Positions 1 to 6,538 of a stretch of 8,579 nucleotides of DNA are shown here, one piece after another. The DNA comes from Terriglobia bacterium (GTDB lineage: Bacteria > Acidobacteriota > Terriglobia > UBA7540), in the NCBI GenBank assembly GCA_020072905.1, contig JAIQGB010000165.1, positions 1 to 8,579 of the forward strand, read 5' to 3'. The notes under the pieces are model-generated. The model was given only the letters and a program-made list of their open reading frames with translations, was not told where the DNA came from and did no database searches. Positions within the stretch are counted from its first letter, which is position 1. Each line of letters begins with the position of its first letter. A program made the position numbers and the translations under genes.

Positions 1-319
1 CGGGTGCTGGCCCGTGGAGCGCCAGGACGGTTTCGTGGGGAGTGAGGAACAAGGTGTAGCCGGGCCCGCGGGCCAGGAACTTCACGCCCCGGTCGGTCTG
101 CCCGCGGTTCACCTCGAAGCTTATCGGCAGGCGGACGTAAAGGCCTGCCAGCCTCGGGGAGGAGATGGAAACGTTGGGCGTCGGCGTGGTGCCGCTCGCA
201 GCGGCTGCCGAAGGTTGACTCCCCAAGCTGATCCAACCCAGCACGGCCATCGATATCAGCAATCCTGCTCTTCCGCCGGACCTCGCCTGGCGGGCGAAGG
301 GTTGGCGACCGTCCCTCAT
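1..319 (-). CDS. Secreted SBBP/beta-propeller-type protein, N-terminal part (runs off left edge)
   Basis: Reading the minus strand from an ATG at 319 gives 106 codons with no stop before the window edge. Upstream is a GGGAGG Shine-Dalgarno about 10 bases before the ATG. Residues 1-17 are Arg-rich, 18-32 are hydrophobic (GLLISMAVLGWI), and a small-residue AAAAS stretch near 38-42 could be the cleavage site, so export is likely. Residues 64-101 carry the motif LPISFEVNRGQTDRGVKFLA followed by RGPGYTLFLTP and ETVLAL. This matches the conserved N-terminal module of large SBBP-repeat beta-propeller proteins common in Acidobacteriota. Those proteins are usually many hundreds of residues long and thought to be cell-surface or secreted; their molecular role is poorly known. 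The propeller repeats would lie outside the window. It is on the same strand as the outer-membrane protein gene, 154 bases further on, so co-transcription is possible but unproven. Confidence 0.8.
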   Translation of the reverse strand, partial: MRDGRQPFARQARSGGRAGLLISMAVLGWISLGSQPSAAAASGTTPTPNVSISSPRLAGLYVRLPISFEVNRGQTDRGVKFLARGPGYTLFLTPHETVLALHGPAP

Positions 320-473
320 CCTTTTGTTCCCTCCCGGAGGTTTCCCCACTTGGCTGCTCGTTCCTCTGGACGTTTCTCGCCTCTCCCCTTGCATACGTCA
401 TCCCGAGAGACTGCCTCTTCACCTCAAGACCAGGACCCGAGGATGAGGGAAAGGTTACGGGTGAAAGACACCT

Positions 474-1511
474 CTAGTCGTTCGGTTCCTTGAACAGAAA
501 GCCGCCATCGAAATTCAGCATCAAGGTGAGTGAATCGAACGCGTAGTGAATGCTCCGCGTATAGCCGATCTGCACGGTCATGTGGTGCAGATGAGTGAGC
601 TCGACCCATCCCGAAAAACCATTATCACGGGCGATGTCGGAAGGGCCCTCAGTCAGAAATGCCTTGTCGAAGTATCGGTTGTGATTCCCGTCGCCCCCGA
701 AGGCGAAATCCGGAGCGACGAGGCGGCTGTAAACCTTTTGCGGTCCACCCGGCACGAGGGCGTACGCGGAAATACCAATCGCGTAGTTGTGCCGAAACTT
801 GTAGCTGGCCCCGCCTTCGAAGTCCGACATGAAACCGAGGGTCTGATAGGGTCTGGCCATGGTGTACGGCCGCGGCATTACAAACCGATTGACCGTTCCA
901 TTTGCCGCGCCAAGGTTGAGGAAGGGGGTCACTCCCTTATAGCTCTTCTCGACGTGATTGAACCAGTCGACGCCGGCCCGGCCTGTGGTGAAAATCCTCT
1001 GGGAGTTGGATACCGGGAGTGTCCCCGTGAGGATGGAGGTGACGTTGGCTCCGGCAAATTTGGTGGAATAGCGCACGTCCAGATAGGGATCACCGAGGAG
1101 CCATGTCGTCCACCGCCAGTCCTTGGTGGTCACAAGCGAGAAGGGACTACGGACAAAGAAAATGGGGATTCCCGCTTCGGCCGTAAGATGGGAACTGAAA
1201 GCGTAGCCCACGTCGGTGTTCAGGATGAAGACAGTTCCCAGCGGAGTTGAATTCGCCTGCAACTGTTCGAACGCGACGACACCTGTGGACTCGGGTTCGT
1301 TCGAAGGTGTTGGGGTGGTCGAGCGCTTGAACCACTTTCCTATGGCACGCGCCGGCGCCTGGATGGCGCGGACCGGCGCACTCAGTGTCTTTCCGTGCGG
1401 AACCCAATCAGATTCATCCGCAGAAGATGGAGTCGTCTGAGAGGTCGTCTGGGCAACGGCTAATCCCGTTACCAAAAACACGGCGAAAAGGACACCCAAG
1501 GTTGCTCTCAC
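474..1511 (-). CDS. Probable outer-membrane beta-barrel protein, hypothetical
   Basis: 345 codons. The start is GTG at 1511, preceded by a strong GGGGGAGGAG Shine-Dalgarno about 6 bases upstream. Residues 1-20 form a typical signal peptide (LGVLFAVFLVTGLAVA) with an AVA|Q cleavage site. Residues 21-80 are a low-complexity Ser/Thr/Pro and basic linker. From about residue 90 to the end the protein is rich in aromatic and Gly residues in alternating amphipathic strands, for example TVFILNTDVGYAF, PYLDVRYSTKF, ASYKFRHNYAIGISAYALV and MTVQIGYTRSIHYAF. The last strand is LTLMLNFDGGFLF, close to the C-terminus. This pattern fits an outer-membrane barrel, possibly a pore or porin-like protein. I recognise no named family and cannot state a substrate. 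A long open frame on the opposite strand (546-1250) is its antisense shadow; the signal peptide and Shine-Dalgarno decide for the minus strand. Confidence 0.85.
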   Translation of the reverse strand: MRATLGVLFAVFLVTGLAVAQTTSQTTPSSADESDWVPHGKTLSAPVRAIQAPARAIGKWFKRSTTPTPSNEPESTGVVAFEQLQANSTPLGTVFILNTDVGYAFSSHLTAEAGIPIFFVRSPFSLVTTKDWRWTTWLLGDPYLDVRYSTKFAGANVTSILTGTLPVSNSQRIFTTGRAGVDWFNHVEKSYKGVTPFLNLGAANGTVNRFVMPRPYTMARPYQTLGFMSDFEGGASYKFRHNYAIGISAYALVPGGPQKVYSRLVAPDFAFGGDGNHNRYFDKAFLTEGPSDIARDNGFSGWVELTHLHHMTVQIGYTRSIHYAFDSLTLMLNFDGGFLFKEPND

Positions 1512-1577
1512 TTCGCTCCTCCCCCTTTACCTTCCACACGCCGCAGCGGCCTCACCCCTTACCGCGCTCCTGAGGAT

Positions 1578-1623
1578 TGGCCGCGGTCGAAGCCGGCGAC
1601 AAAGACCGACGCTGGCCGCGGTC
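1578..1623. repeat. Two direct copies of TGGCCGCGGTC, 35 bases apart
   Basis: The identical 11-mer TGGCCGCGGTC occurs at 1578-1588 and 1613-1623, start to start 35 bases. Each copy contains the palindrome CCGCGG. Both lie between the candidate -10 hexamer (1632-1637, minus strand) and the GTG start of the outer-membrane protein gene at 1511, so they would fall at or just downstream of its transcription start. Tandem sites in this position could bind a regulator. In GC-rich DNA an 11-mer repeat this close is suggestive but not proof. Confidence 0.4.
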
Positions 1624-1631
1624 TTCAGATC

Positions 1632-1637
1632 AGTATA
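1632..1637 (-). promoter_or_regulatory. Candidate -10 element (TATACT) for the outer-membrane protein gene
   Basis: Read on the minus strand the hexamer is TATACT within GCTATACTG, close to the sigma70 -10 consensus. Transcription from here would start near 1625 and give a leader of roughly 115 bases before the GTG at 1511. No good -35 hexamer is present at 16-18 bases; TTGTGA occurs 22 bases upstream, which is too far. This is a candidate only. Confidence 0.3.
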
Positions 1638-1958
1638 GCTGTTCTTTCCTGGGCTGCACTCACAAAAGAATTCCCCGGTCGGGATTGGCGATGCGTCGAC
1701 GCTCGAATAAGGCTTTGCCAGGTGGTTGGAGACAGTTCCTGAGTGCGCGTCAAGCCGACCTTTCCCCGATACCCTGCGAGCGGGGTCCGGCAGCTTCCGG
1801 CGGGGTCGTCACGCCTTTCCTTGCACGATGCACTACGGGTCCGAATGCTCCACGACACTCTATGCAGGGCAGAACTCCCATCGGATGGAATCTCAAGATG
1901 CACAGATTCGGTCGGAGGGTGTGACGCTTCTTCTCCATCATAGGTTTCCAGAAGCATG

Positions 1959-1996
1959 GTTAAGACCGCGTAAGAGGATTTTAGCACAATCTTAAC
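1959..1996. repeat. Inverted repeat GTTAAGA / TCTTAAC
   Basis: GTTAAGA at 1959-1965 and TCTTAAC at 1990-1996 are exact reverse complements, separated by 24 bases in an AT-richer patch that includes GGATTTTAGC. It lies inside the gene-poor stretch. It could be an operator or a remnant; it is not followed by a T-run on either strand, so it is not a standard terminator. Confidence 0.4.
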
Positions 1997-2380
1997 ACTC
2001 CCTCCGCAGAACACTCATGTGGTCATCGGAGAGGCGAGACTCCAGATTGCAGCGAGCCTCCTCGAAGGCGGGACCACCTCAGGTCACATTTATACTGGCA
2101 TTCACAACCTCAGACTCGGCGGGATCATTTCAAATCGGAACTGCGGAACCACTCTTTGGCCTCATCCCTTGACCTTCCAGGTGTTTTCCCCAAGGGAGGG
2201 GGCAGCAGGCCCATTCTCCTCCCCAGTTGGGTGCACTTTTCTCCAAGTCTTCCACTCTTGGTCGAGCCCTGAGCGATAGTGACAATGGTTCGTCTTCGCG
2301 GTCGGTGACCACGCCGTATGCGACTTGGCTTGAGAGAGGAGTTCCGATCAAGGCCAGGGGGCCGCCATCTCAGGAGGGTT

Positions 2381-2755
2381 CTATGGTGAGCCGAGATGCG
2401 GGTTGTCGCTCTCCCCTTTGCAGTCCATTGAAACCGGAAACAGCAAGGTCAGGCCGAATTGTGCCAGCTCGACGCTACTCACGACATGCTTTGCTTGGAT
2501 CTTCTCCAACGTCAGTTGACTGCCGTCACGGCCAGCCCTCGGTATACCCACAGAAGCGGGGATCATCACGATGAAGTCTCTCCCCGTTACGATGACGGAG
2601 TAAGGAGGATCTGGACAAATCACTTTAACCGTGTAACGCCCCGCGCCCAGCCGCACGACTCCCCAGTCGACATCAAAGGGAAGCTCAAACTCTCCCGCGT
2701 AGAAGTGGGATTGAGTGCTCGGCCCAGGGCGCGTGACCACCGGGATGTGAACCAT
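2381..2755 (-). CDS. Small FELPFDVxWG-domain hypothetical protein
   Basis: The minus-strand frame ends with TAG at 2381-2383. From the ATG at 2755 it encodes 124 residues beginning MVHIPVVTRP. Residues about 20-95 contain FYAGEFELPFDVDWGVVRLG, AGRYTVKVICPDPPYSVIV, SQLTLEKIQAKHVV and VELAQFGLTLLF. This beta-rich pattern resembles short hypothetical proteins of Acidobacteriota with an F-x-LPF-x-V-x-WG ... LxAGxYxV signature; the resemblance is recalled, not searched, and no function is known to me. I chose 2755 because the length suits such proteins and AGGA lies 9 bases upstream. The frame stays open to a GTG at 2995, but that start has no Shine-Dalgarno and the extra 80 residues look non-native. 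An in-frame ATG at 2794 is a third option. No signal peptide is visible from any start, which is odd for this kind of protein; it may have lost its native N-terminus. Confidence 0.55.
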   Translation of the reverse strand: MVHIPVVTRPGPSTQSHFYAGEFELPFDVDWGVVRLGAGRYTVKVICPDPPYSVIVTGRDFIVMIPASVGIPRAGRDGSQLTLEKIQAKHVVSSVELAQFGLTLLFPVSMDCKGESDNPHLGSP

Positions 2756-3331
2756 CTCTGCGTATCCTGATCGCTCGAAGCCTCTTCCCGCCATGGGATC
2801 ATTCCGCAACGAGGCACCGCCTGGTGACTCGCTGCTCAAGCAGGTCGCCAATTCCGTCCCGCGCCCTCTGGCCGCCCGGACATCCCGGGTGGCTTCGGCA
2901 TAGAGCGGATTACCCCTGTAGACGTAAAATCCTTCAAAGCCGCTACGGTAGCCGAAATAAGTCTGCGCAAAGGGCTCTTTACATGTTCTTGACACGCCAA
3001 TCTGCCAGTGTCGGACGGAAAGCTCCCTCCCACGCAGATGAGGGCGGATTGACCCTGGGTGTGACCGGACAACCTTTCCGAGGCAGGGAGTCTCCCACGA
3101 GTGTTTAGGATACTTGCGGACCTAGGAAACCGCGGGCGTCGAAAACTCGTCTCTATCTTGGGAAATGGCGAACGCTGGGCGAAGGCGGGATTCTTCCCGG
3201 CACATCCTAGGGTAGTATAGGGTTCACGCTTCATGCGTGGCCCGGCAGACGAGGCGGCGCTCTACCCGGTCTCGGCCGGTCCTTTCAAATTGACGCACAG
3301 GCAGAGAAGGATCTCCGGTTCAAGGAGGGGA
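2756..3331. other. Divergent region between the small minus-strand gene and the two-component operon
   Basis: I see no supported gene here. Minus-strand frames reach back from the small FELPFDVxWG protein (to 2995, and in another frame to 3234), but none has a Shine-Dalgarno or signal peptide. Upstream of the kinase a weak promoter can be drawn from TTCTTC (3191-3196) and TAGTAT (3213-3218) with a 16-base spacer, which would leave a leader of about 105 bases. This is low confidence. The kinase frame itself is open from an ATG at 3233, but that ATG lacks a Shine-Dalgarno. Confidence 0.5.
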
Positions 3332-5254
3332 ATGCTCAAGCGCTTCACCCCGTCATTGATGTTGGTCCCGCTCCTAACGGTCGTTCTCGTTGTCCTTGCT
3401 GTGCTGCAGTATCGATGGACAGGGGAATTGAGCCGCGCCGAACACGAGCGGATGCAGAAGGATCTGGACCAAAGCACCAGCCATTTCCGAGAAGGCCTTT
3501 ATCGAGAACTCGCCGCGGTCTGTGCAGCCTTTCAGATGACCCCTCTCGAAGCGCCCGGCACAATCAAAGCAACGCTGGCTCGGCGCTGGGAGGAATGGAC
3601 GGAAACATCAACCCATCCGGGCCTCGTCGCCGAGGTCTTCATGTGCGCGCCGGGCACTGAGGGGAGCTGCCAACTGCTTCGCCTGGACCCGCCCTCCCTG
3701 CAATTCAGGCCGAGTGCATGGCCTGCCCGCTTCGACGCCTTGCGACCCTCTATGAGCTTCGGAGAGTTGGGTGCTCATGGTCATATGGAACCTGAACGCC
3801 ACCCCTTCGGATGGCGATTCGCCGAAAACGTGCCGGCGCTTCTCCATCCTCTTGTCGAGTTCCGCCCGGTCGCGGGTGGCGAACCGCGGCGCATGCCGCG
3901 GCGGGTGATTGGGTATTGTTTGATTGAGCTCAGCCCTGGGGTCATACGCCAGAAAATCCTGCCGGCGTTGGCGCAGAGCTGCTTTGGCGGTCCCGCCAAC
4001 TTTTCGTATCGGGTTGCAGTCATCGAAGGGACCGACCTTCGTCATCCGATCTATCAATCTCATCCGGGCCACATTCTCCCCAGCCTTGCTTCTGCGGATG
4101 CGGTGGTGCCTCTAATGAGCGGCGGGCCGGAAGATGCTTTCCGTCTCTTGGTGGAGAGTCGGATCGGCTCAGGCGGTCGCGGTGGGCCTTTCCCTCTTTC
4201 CGGTCGGAGCGCCGATCGCGGGCAAATCCGTGACCGCGGTCGACATCTGTTCCCCATCATCGTCCCTCTTGAAGGAGGCAGCAACTGGACGTTGGTCGTG
4301 GAACACCGTTCCGGTTCGCTCGAGGCCGCCGTGGCTCGGACGCGTCTCCGCAGTCTGGCTGTGGGCTTTGGCATCCTCGGCCTGCTGGCAGCCAGCATGG
4401 CCATGATCATCGTGTGGACACAGCGCGTCCAAAGGCTGGCAAGACTCCAGATGGAGTTTGTGGCCGGCGTATCCCATGAGTTGCGGACGCCTCTCGCCGT
4501 GATCCGGTCGGCGGCGGACAACCTCGCCGACGGCGTGGTGACCGAAGCGCATCAAGTGCACGAGTACGGAGCACTCATCAGTGGCCATGCTCGCAGGCTG
4601 AGTGAGATTGTCGATCAAGTCCTGATGTTTGCAGCGCGAAAGGCTGGGCGGGTCAGCTACGAACTGCGTCCCGTCCGACTGGACGAGGTCGTGGAGGCTG
4701 TGCTGCGAGATACGGCTTCCCTCATCGCAGCCTCTGGATTTACCCTGGAGAAGACACTGCCCCGCGGGTTGCCGGAAGTGCTGGCAGACCCGGATGGTTT
4801 GAAGCATTGCCTGCAGAATCTTATTAGCAACGCACTCAAATACGGAGGAGACCGCCGGTGGCTGGGAGTGCGGGTCGAGCGTTCGGGGGACCCCGGTGGA
4901 ACAGAGGTTCAGGTTACCGTGGAGGACAAAGGTCCCGGCATTTCGAAGGAAGAGCAGGCGCGCATCTTTGACCCGTTCTTCCGTGGGGTCTCTGCGGTGG
5001 CAGGGCAGATTCGCGGCACGGGGCTTGGGCTGAGCCTGGCGATGGATATTGCCGAGGCGATGGGTGGAAAGCTCACCGTCCAGAGCGAACCCGGCCAGGG
5101 GAGTGCCTTCACCCTGCGCCTGAGAGCGGTGCCCGATGGCGGCTTAGTTGGAAACAGCAGCACTCAGGATCTGGCCGCGACAATTCCTTCTCAGGCCAGC
5201 GGGCCAGCGCAAGTCAGCTCCGGCATGGACGTCAAGGGCGGTGGGCGCGCCTGA
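3332..5254 (+). CDS. Membrane sensor histidine kinase, two-component system
   Basis: 640 residues, inner-membrane protein. The start is ATG 3332 because AAGGAGG sits 4-5 bases upstream and residues 8-28 then form the first membrane segment (LMLVPLLTVVLVVLAVL); the upstream in-frame ATG at 3233 lacks a ribosome site. Residues about 29-340 are a large extracytoplasmic domain I cannot assign to a known sensor family. Residues 341-362 are the second membrane segment. The H-box is FVAGVSHELRTPLAVI with His382, the predicted autophosphorylation site. The ATPase part has the N-box (LQNLISNALKYGG, Asn500), the G1 box EDKGPGIS (Asp532, Gly534, Gly536), the F-box FDPFFRG and the G2 box GTGLGLSL (Gly562/564/566). 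All catalytic elements are intact. Only about 17 residues separate the second membrane segment from the H-box, so there is no HAMP domain. A tail of some 45 Ser/Gly/Ala-rich residues follows the last ATPase strand. The response regulator gene follows 42 bases later, so it is the obvious partner. Confidence 0.95.
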   Translation: MLKRFTPSLMLVPLLTVVLVVLAVLQYRWTGELSRAEHERMQKDLDQSTSHFREGLYRELAAVCAAFQMTPLEAPGTIKATLARRWEEWTETSTHPGLVAEVFMCAPGTEGSCQLLRLDPPSLQFRPSAWPARFDALRPSMSFGELGAHGHMEPERHPFGWRFAENVPALLHPLVEFRPVAGGEPRRMPRRVIGYCLIELSPGVIRQKILPALAQSCFGGPANFSYRVAVIEGTDLRHPIYQSHPGHILPSLASADAVVPLMSGGPEDAFRLLVESRIGSGGRGGPFPLSGRSADRGQIRDRGRHLFPIIVPLEGGSNWTLVVEHRSGSLEAAVARTRLRSLAVGFGILGLLAASMAMIIVWTQRVQRLARLQMEFVAGVSHELRTPLAVIRSAADNLADGVVTEAHQVHEYGALISGHARRLSEIVDQVLMFAARKAGRVSYELRPVRLDEVVEAVLRDTASLIAASGFTLEKTLPRGLPEVLADPDGLKHCLQNLISNALKYGGDRRWLGVRVERSGDPGGTEVQVTVEDKGPGISKEEQARIFDPFFRGVSAVAGQIRGTGLGLSLAMDIAEAMGGKLTVQSEPGQGSAFTLRLRAVPDGGLVGNSSTQDLAATIPSQASGPAQVSSGMDVKGGGRA

Positions 5255-5296
5255 GTTGTGAGACGCCCAGATCACTCTCTCGAGGTGTGCGACCGA

Positions 5297-5983
5297 ATGG
5301 AAGAAAAGGTATTGATCGTCGAAGATGAAGCGGGCTTGGTGACCACGCTCCGCGACCGATTGCACGGCGAGGGGTACCACGTGGAGGTCGCGCAGGATGG
5401 GATCGAGGGGCTCAAACGCGGCTCCGAGGAATCCTTCGATCTCGTTATCCTCGATGTCATGCTGCCCCGCAAAAGCGGATTCGACGTATGCCGCGACCTC
5501 CGCCAGCGGGGGGTGGGAACTCCCATCATCATGCTCACGGCGCGGGAGCAGACCGTCGATAAAGTTGTGGGGCTGAGGCTGGGCGCGGACGATTATCTCA
5601 CCAAGCCCTTCGATATGCTCGAGCTGCTCGCCCGGATCGAAGCCCTTCTCCGACGCGCGCCCGGCACGCCCATCGCCTTCGCGAATACTTACAAGTTCGG
5701 TGCAGTCCGCGTGGATTTTCGCCGCACCGAGGTCTTTCGAGATGGCGAACAAATCCCCCTGTCGGCCAAGGAATTTCAACTGCTTCGTTATCTCATCGAG
5801 CACCGCGGAACAACGCTGTCCCGTCGTGAACTCCTCCAGGAAGTCTGGGCATACCGTGGCGCTGGAGCAACGCGCACGCTGGATGTTCACATTGCCTGGC
5901 TGCGCCAGAAATTAGAAGAGGACCCAAAGAAACCCAAGCTCATCATCACAGTGCCCGGCCTCGGGTACCGCTTTGAGGGATGA
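5297..5983 (+). CDS. OmpR/PhoB-family response regulator
   Basis: 228 residues, cytoplasmic DNA-binding regulator. Residues 1-115 are the receiver domain: acidic pair Glu9-Asp10 (IVEDE), phospho-acceptor Asp53 in LVILDVMLPRKSGFD, Thr81 in PIIMLTARE and Lys103 in DDYLTKPFD. Residues about 130-228 are a winged-helix output domain: LSAKEFQLLRYLIEHRG, SRRELLQEVWAYR, the recognition-helix segment TRTLDVHIAWLRQKLE and the terminal wing ITVPGLGYRFEG. I start at ATG 5297 (MEEKVLIVEDE), which is the usual receiver N-terminus, with GAGG about 11 bases upstream; the frame also opens at GTG 5258, adding 13 residues unlike the family. It lies 42 bases after the kinase stop and is almost certainly co-transcribed with it. 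Phosphorylation at Asp53 should promote dimerisation and binding to tandem promoter sites. No obvious repeat upstream of the operon marks an autoregulatory site. Confidence 0.97.
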   Translation: MEEKVLIVEDEAGLVTTLRDRLHGEGYHVEVAQDGIEGLKRGSEESFDLVILDVMLPRKSGFDVCRDLRQRGVGTPIIMLTAREQTVDKVVGLRLGADDYLTKPFDMLELLARIEALLRRAPGTPIAFANTYKFGAVRVDFRRTEVFRDGEQIPLSAKEFQLLRYLIEHRGTTLSRRELLQEVWAYRGAGATRTLDVHIAWLRQKLEEDPKKPKLIITVPGLGYRFEG

Positions 5984-5988
5984 AGCCG

Positions 5989-6070
5989 CGACGGGCCGAA
6001 GCCATAATCTTGCGCAAGCCCTGCGCGGGTTGGATGCACCCCTCCCTCGTCTCCCCCTTCAGGCCCGTCG
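5989..6070. repeat. Widely spaced inverted repeat CGACGGGCC / GGCCCGTCG
   Basis: CGACGGGCC at 5989-5997 and GGCCCGTCG at 6062-6070 are exact reverse complements with a 64-base interval, beginning 6 bases after the response regulator stop codon. The interval also holds the small palindrome TTGCGCAA. It could fold as a 3'-end structure on the kinase-regulator transcript, but there is no following T-run and the loop is long, so significance is uncertain. Confidence 0.35.
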
Positions 6071-6271
6071 TAGATGGATGTGGAGACAGCGGATCCCGGT
6101 CACGTCAGGCTTGCCGGGCCGGGAGAAGCCGGTCCGCACTCCGTCCCGATTCACAGGAAAACCGCATCCTCGATTCGTCGATTCTGCCCGAAACTCTCTC
6201 TCCAAGTGAACACGAGACCGGAGGCCGCACAGAAGGCATATTTCAAAACGTCTATATGCAAGAAGGGCTCG

Positions 6272-6298
6272 TTAACCGTCTTGCTGCGGCGGGTTTTT
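6272..6298 (+). terminator. Candidate intrinsic terminator
   Basis: AACC-GTC (6274-6280) can pair with GGC-(G)-GGTT (6288-6295) around the loop TTGCTGC, giving a seven-pair stem with one bulged G and one G-U pair. The T-run 6294-6298 supplies both the stem base and the trailing U residues. It would end transcripts of the two-component operon about 290 bases after its stop codon. The stem is short and imperfect, so this is a candidate only. Confidence 0.3.
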
Positions 6299-6399
6299 GC
6301 GTGTTCACACATTCCGAAATCCCCGCAGGTGACGGCGGGCCAAGCCCAGGGCAAGCGATGCTCGCCGCGCCGCGCTTCCCGCAGAAATGATTTGTGTGG

Positions 6400-6405
6400 T
6401 AAACT
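6400..6405 (+). promoter_or_regulatory. Candidate -10 element for tRNA-Lys
   Basis: TAAACT within GTGTGGTAAACTGC resembles a sigma70 -10 with an extended TG-type upstream context, and lies 17 bases before the first base of the tRNA. A weak -35-like TTCCCG is at 6376-6381 (18-base spacer). The position is right for a short tRNA leader. Confidence 0.4.
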
Positions 6406-6421
6406 GCTCAGGTTCCCAGAT

Positions 6422-6497
6422 GGGCCGTTAGCTCAATTGGTAGAGCAACTGACTCTTAATCAGTAGGTTGGGGGTTCGATTCCCTCACGGCTCACCA
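6422..6497 (+). tRNA. tRNA-Lys, anticodon CTT
   Basis: A complete 76-base cloverleaf. The 7-pair acceptor stem GGGCCGT/ACGGCTC contains one G-U pair and is followed by discriminator A and an encoded CCA (6495-6497). The D-arm is GCTC-AATTGGTA-GAGC. The anticodon arm is ACTGA-CTCTTAA-TCAGT with anticodon CTT at 6455-6457, which reads the lysine codon AAG. The 5-base variable loop is followed by a T-arm GGGGG-TTCGATT-CCCTC. All stems close and the conserved loop bases are present, so it should be functional. The remnant of an IS110-family transposase ends 41 bases downstream on the opposite strand. Confidence 0.97.
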
Positions 6498-6538
6498 TCT
6501 GACCTCCCTCGAAAACAGATCAGGGCGCTTACTTGGTA

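Larger units (their letters stand above)
1512..2380. other. Gene-poor stretch of about 0.87 kb
   Basis: No reading frame here has a recognisable product. Several frames of 60-130 codons are open on both strands, the longest on the minus strand at 1625-2014, but they lack a convincing family signature, signal peptide or coherent Shine-Dalgarno, and they overlap one another. The part next to 1511 is the probable leader and promoter region of the outer-membrane protein gene: a TATACT -10-like hexamer and an 11-base direct repeat (listed separately). A 7-base inverted repeat lies at 1959-1996. An isolated TATACT on the plus strand at 2091-2096 has no matching -35 element and no downstream gene. 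The stretch may be decayed coding DNA, but I cannot name the ancestor. Confidence 0.6.
5984..6421 (+). other. Intergenic region between the two-component operon and tRNA-Lys
   Basis: I find no supported gene in these 438 bases. Open frames run through it, and one continues into the tRNA, but none shows a family motif or ribosome site. It contains a 9-base inverted repeat with long spacing (5989-6070), a candidate terminator near 6272-6298 and the tRNA promoter near 6400 (listed separately). Confidence 0.6.

Noticed and set aside
14..493. 159-codon open frame on the plus strand
   Set aside because: It is antisense to the SBBP-type N-terminus on the minus strand, whose conserved motif is clear; the plus-strand product is low-complexity Arg/Ser/Pro-rich sequence.
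546..1250. 234-codon open frame on the plus strand
   Set aside because: It is antisense to the outer-membrane barrel gene, which has a signal peptide, a strong Shine-Dalgarno and beta-strand periodicity. The plus-strand product has no family features.
1625..2014. 129-codon minus-strand frame in the gene-poor stretch
   Set aside because: It has no recognisable motif and a composition typical of chance frames in GC-rich DNA, and it overlaps other equally long frames. Left as unassigned.
2836..3234. 132-codon minus-strand frame upstream of the kinase
   Set aside because: It has no Shine-Dalgarno, signal peptide or domain and overlaps another minus-strand frame; it is probably chance.
6074..6466. 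130-codon plus-strand frame ending in PLAQLVEQLTLNQ
   Set aside because: Its C-terminus is a translation of the tRNA-Lys gene, a well-known annotation artefact, and the rest shows no family motif.
6473..6497. tRNA-Lys 3' end as an integrase attachment site
   Set aside because: I found no second copy of the tRNA 3' end in the window and no integrase gene. Island boundaries cannot be claimed from this sequence.
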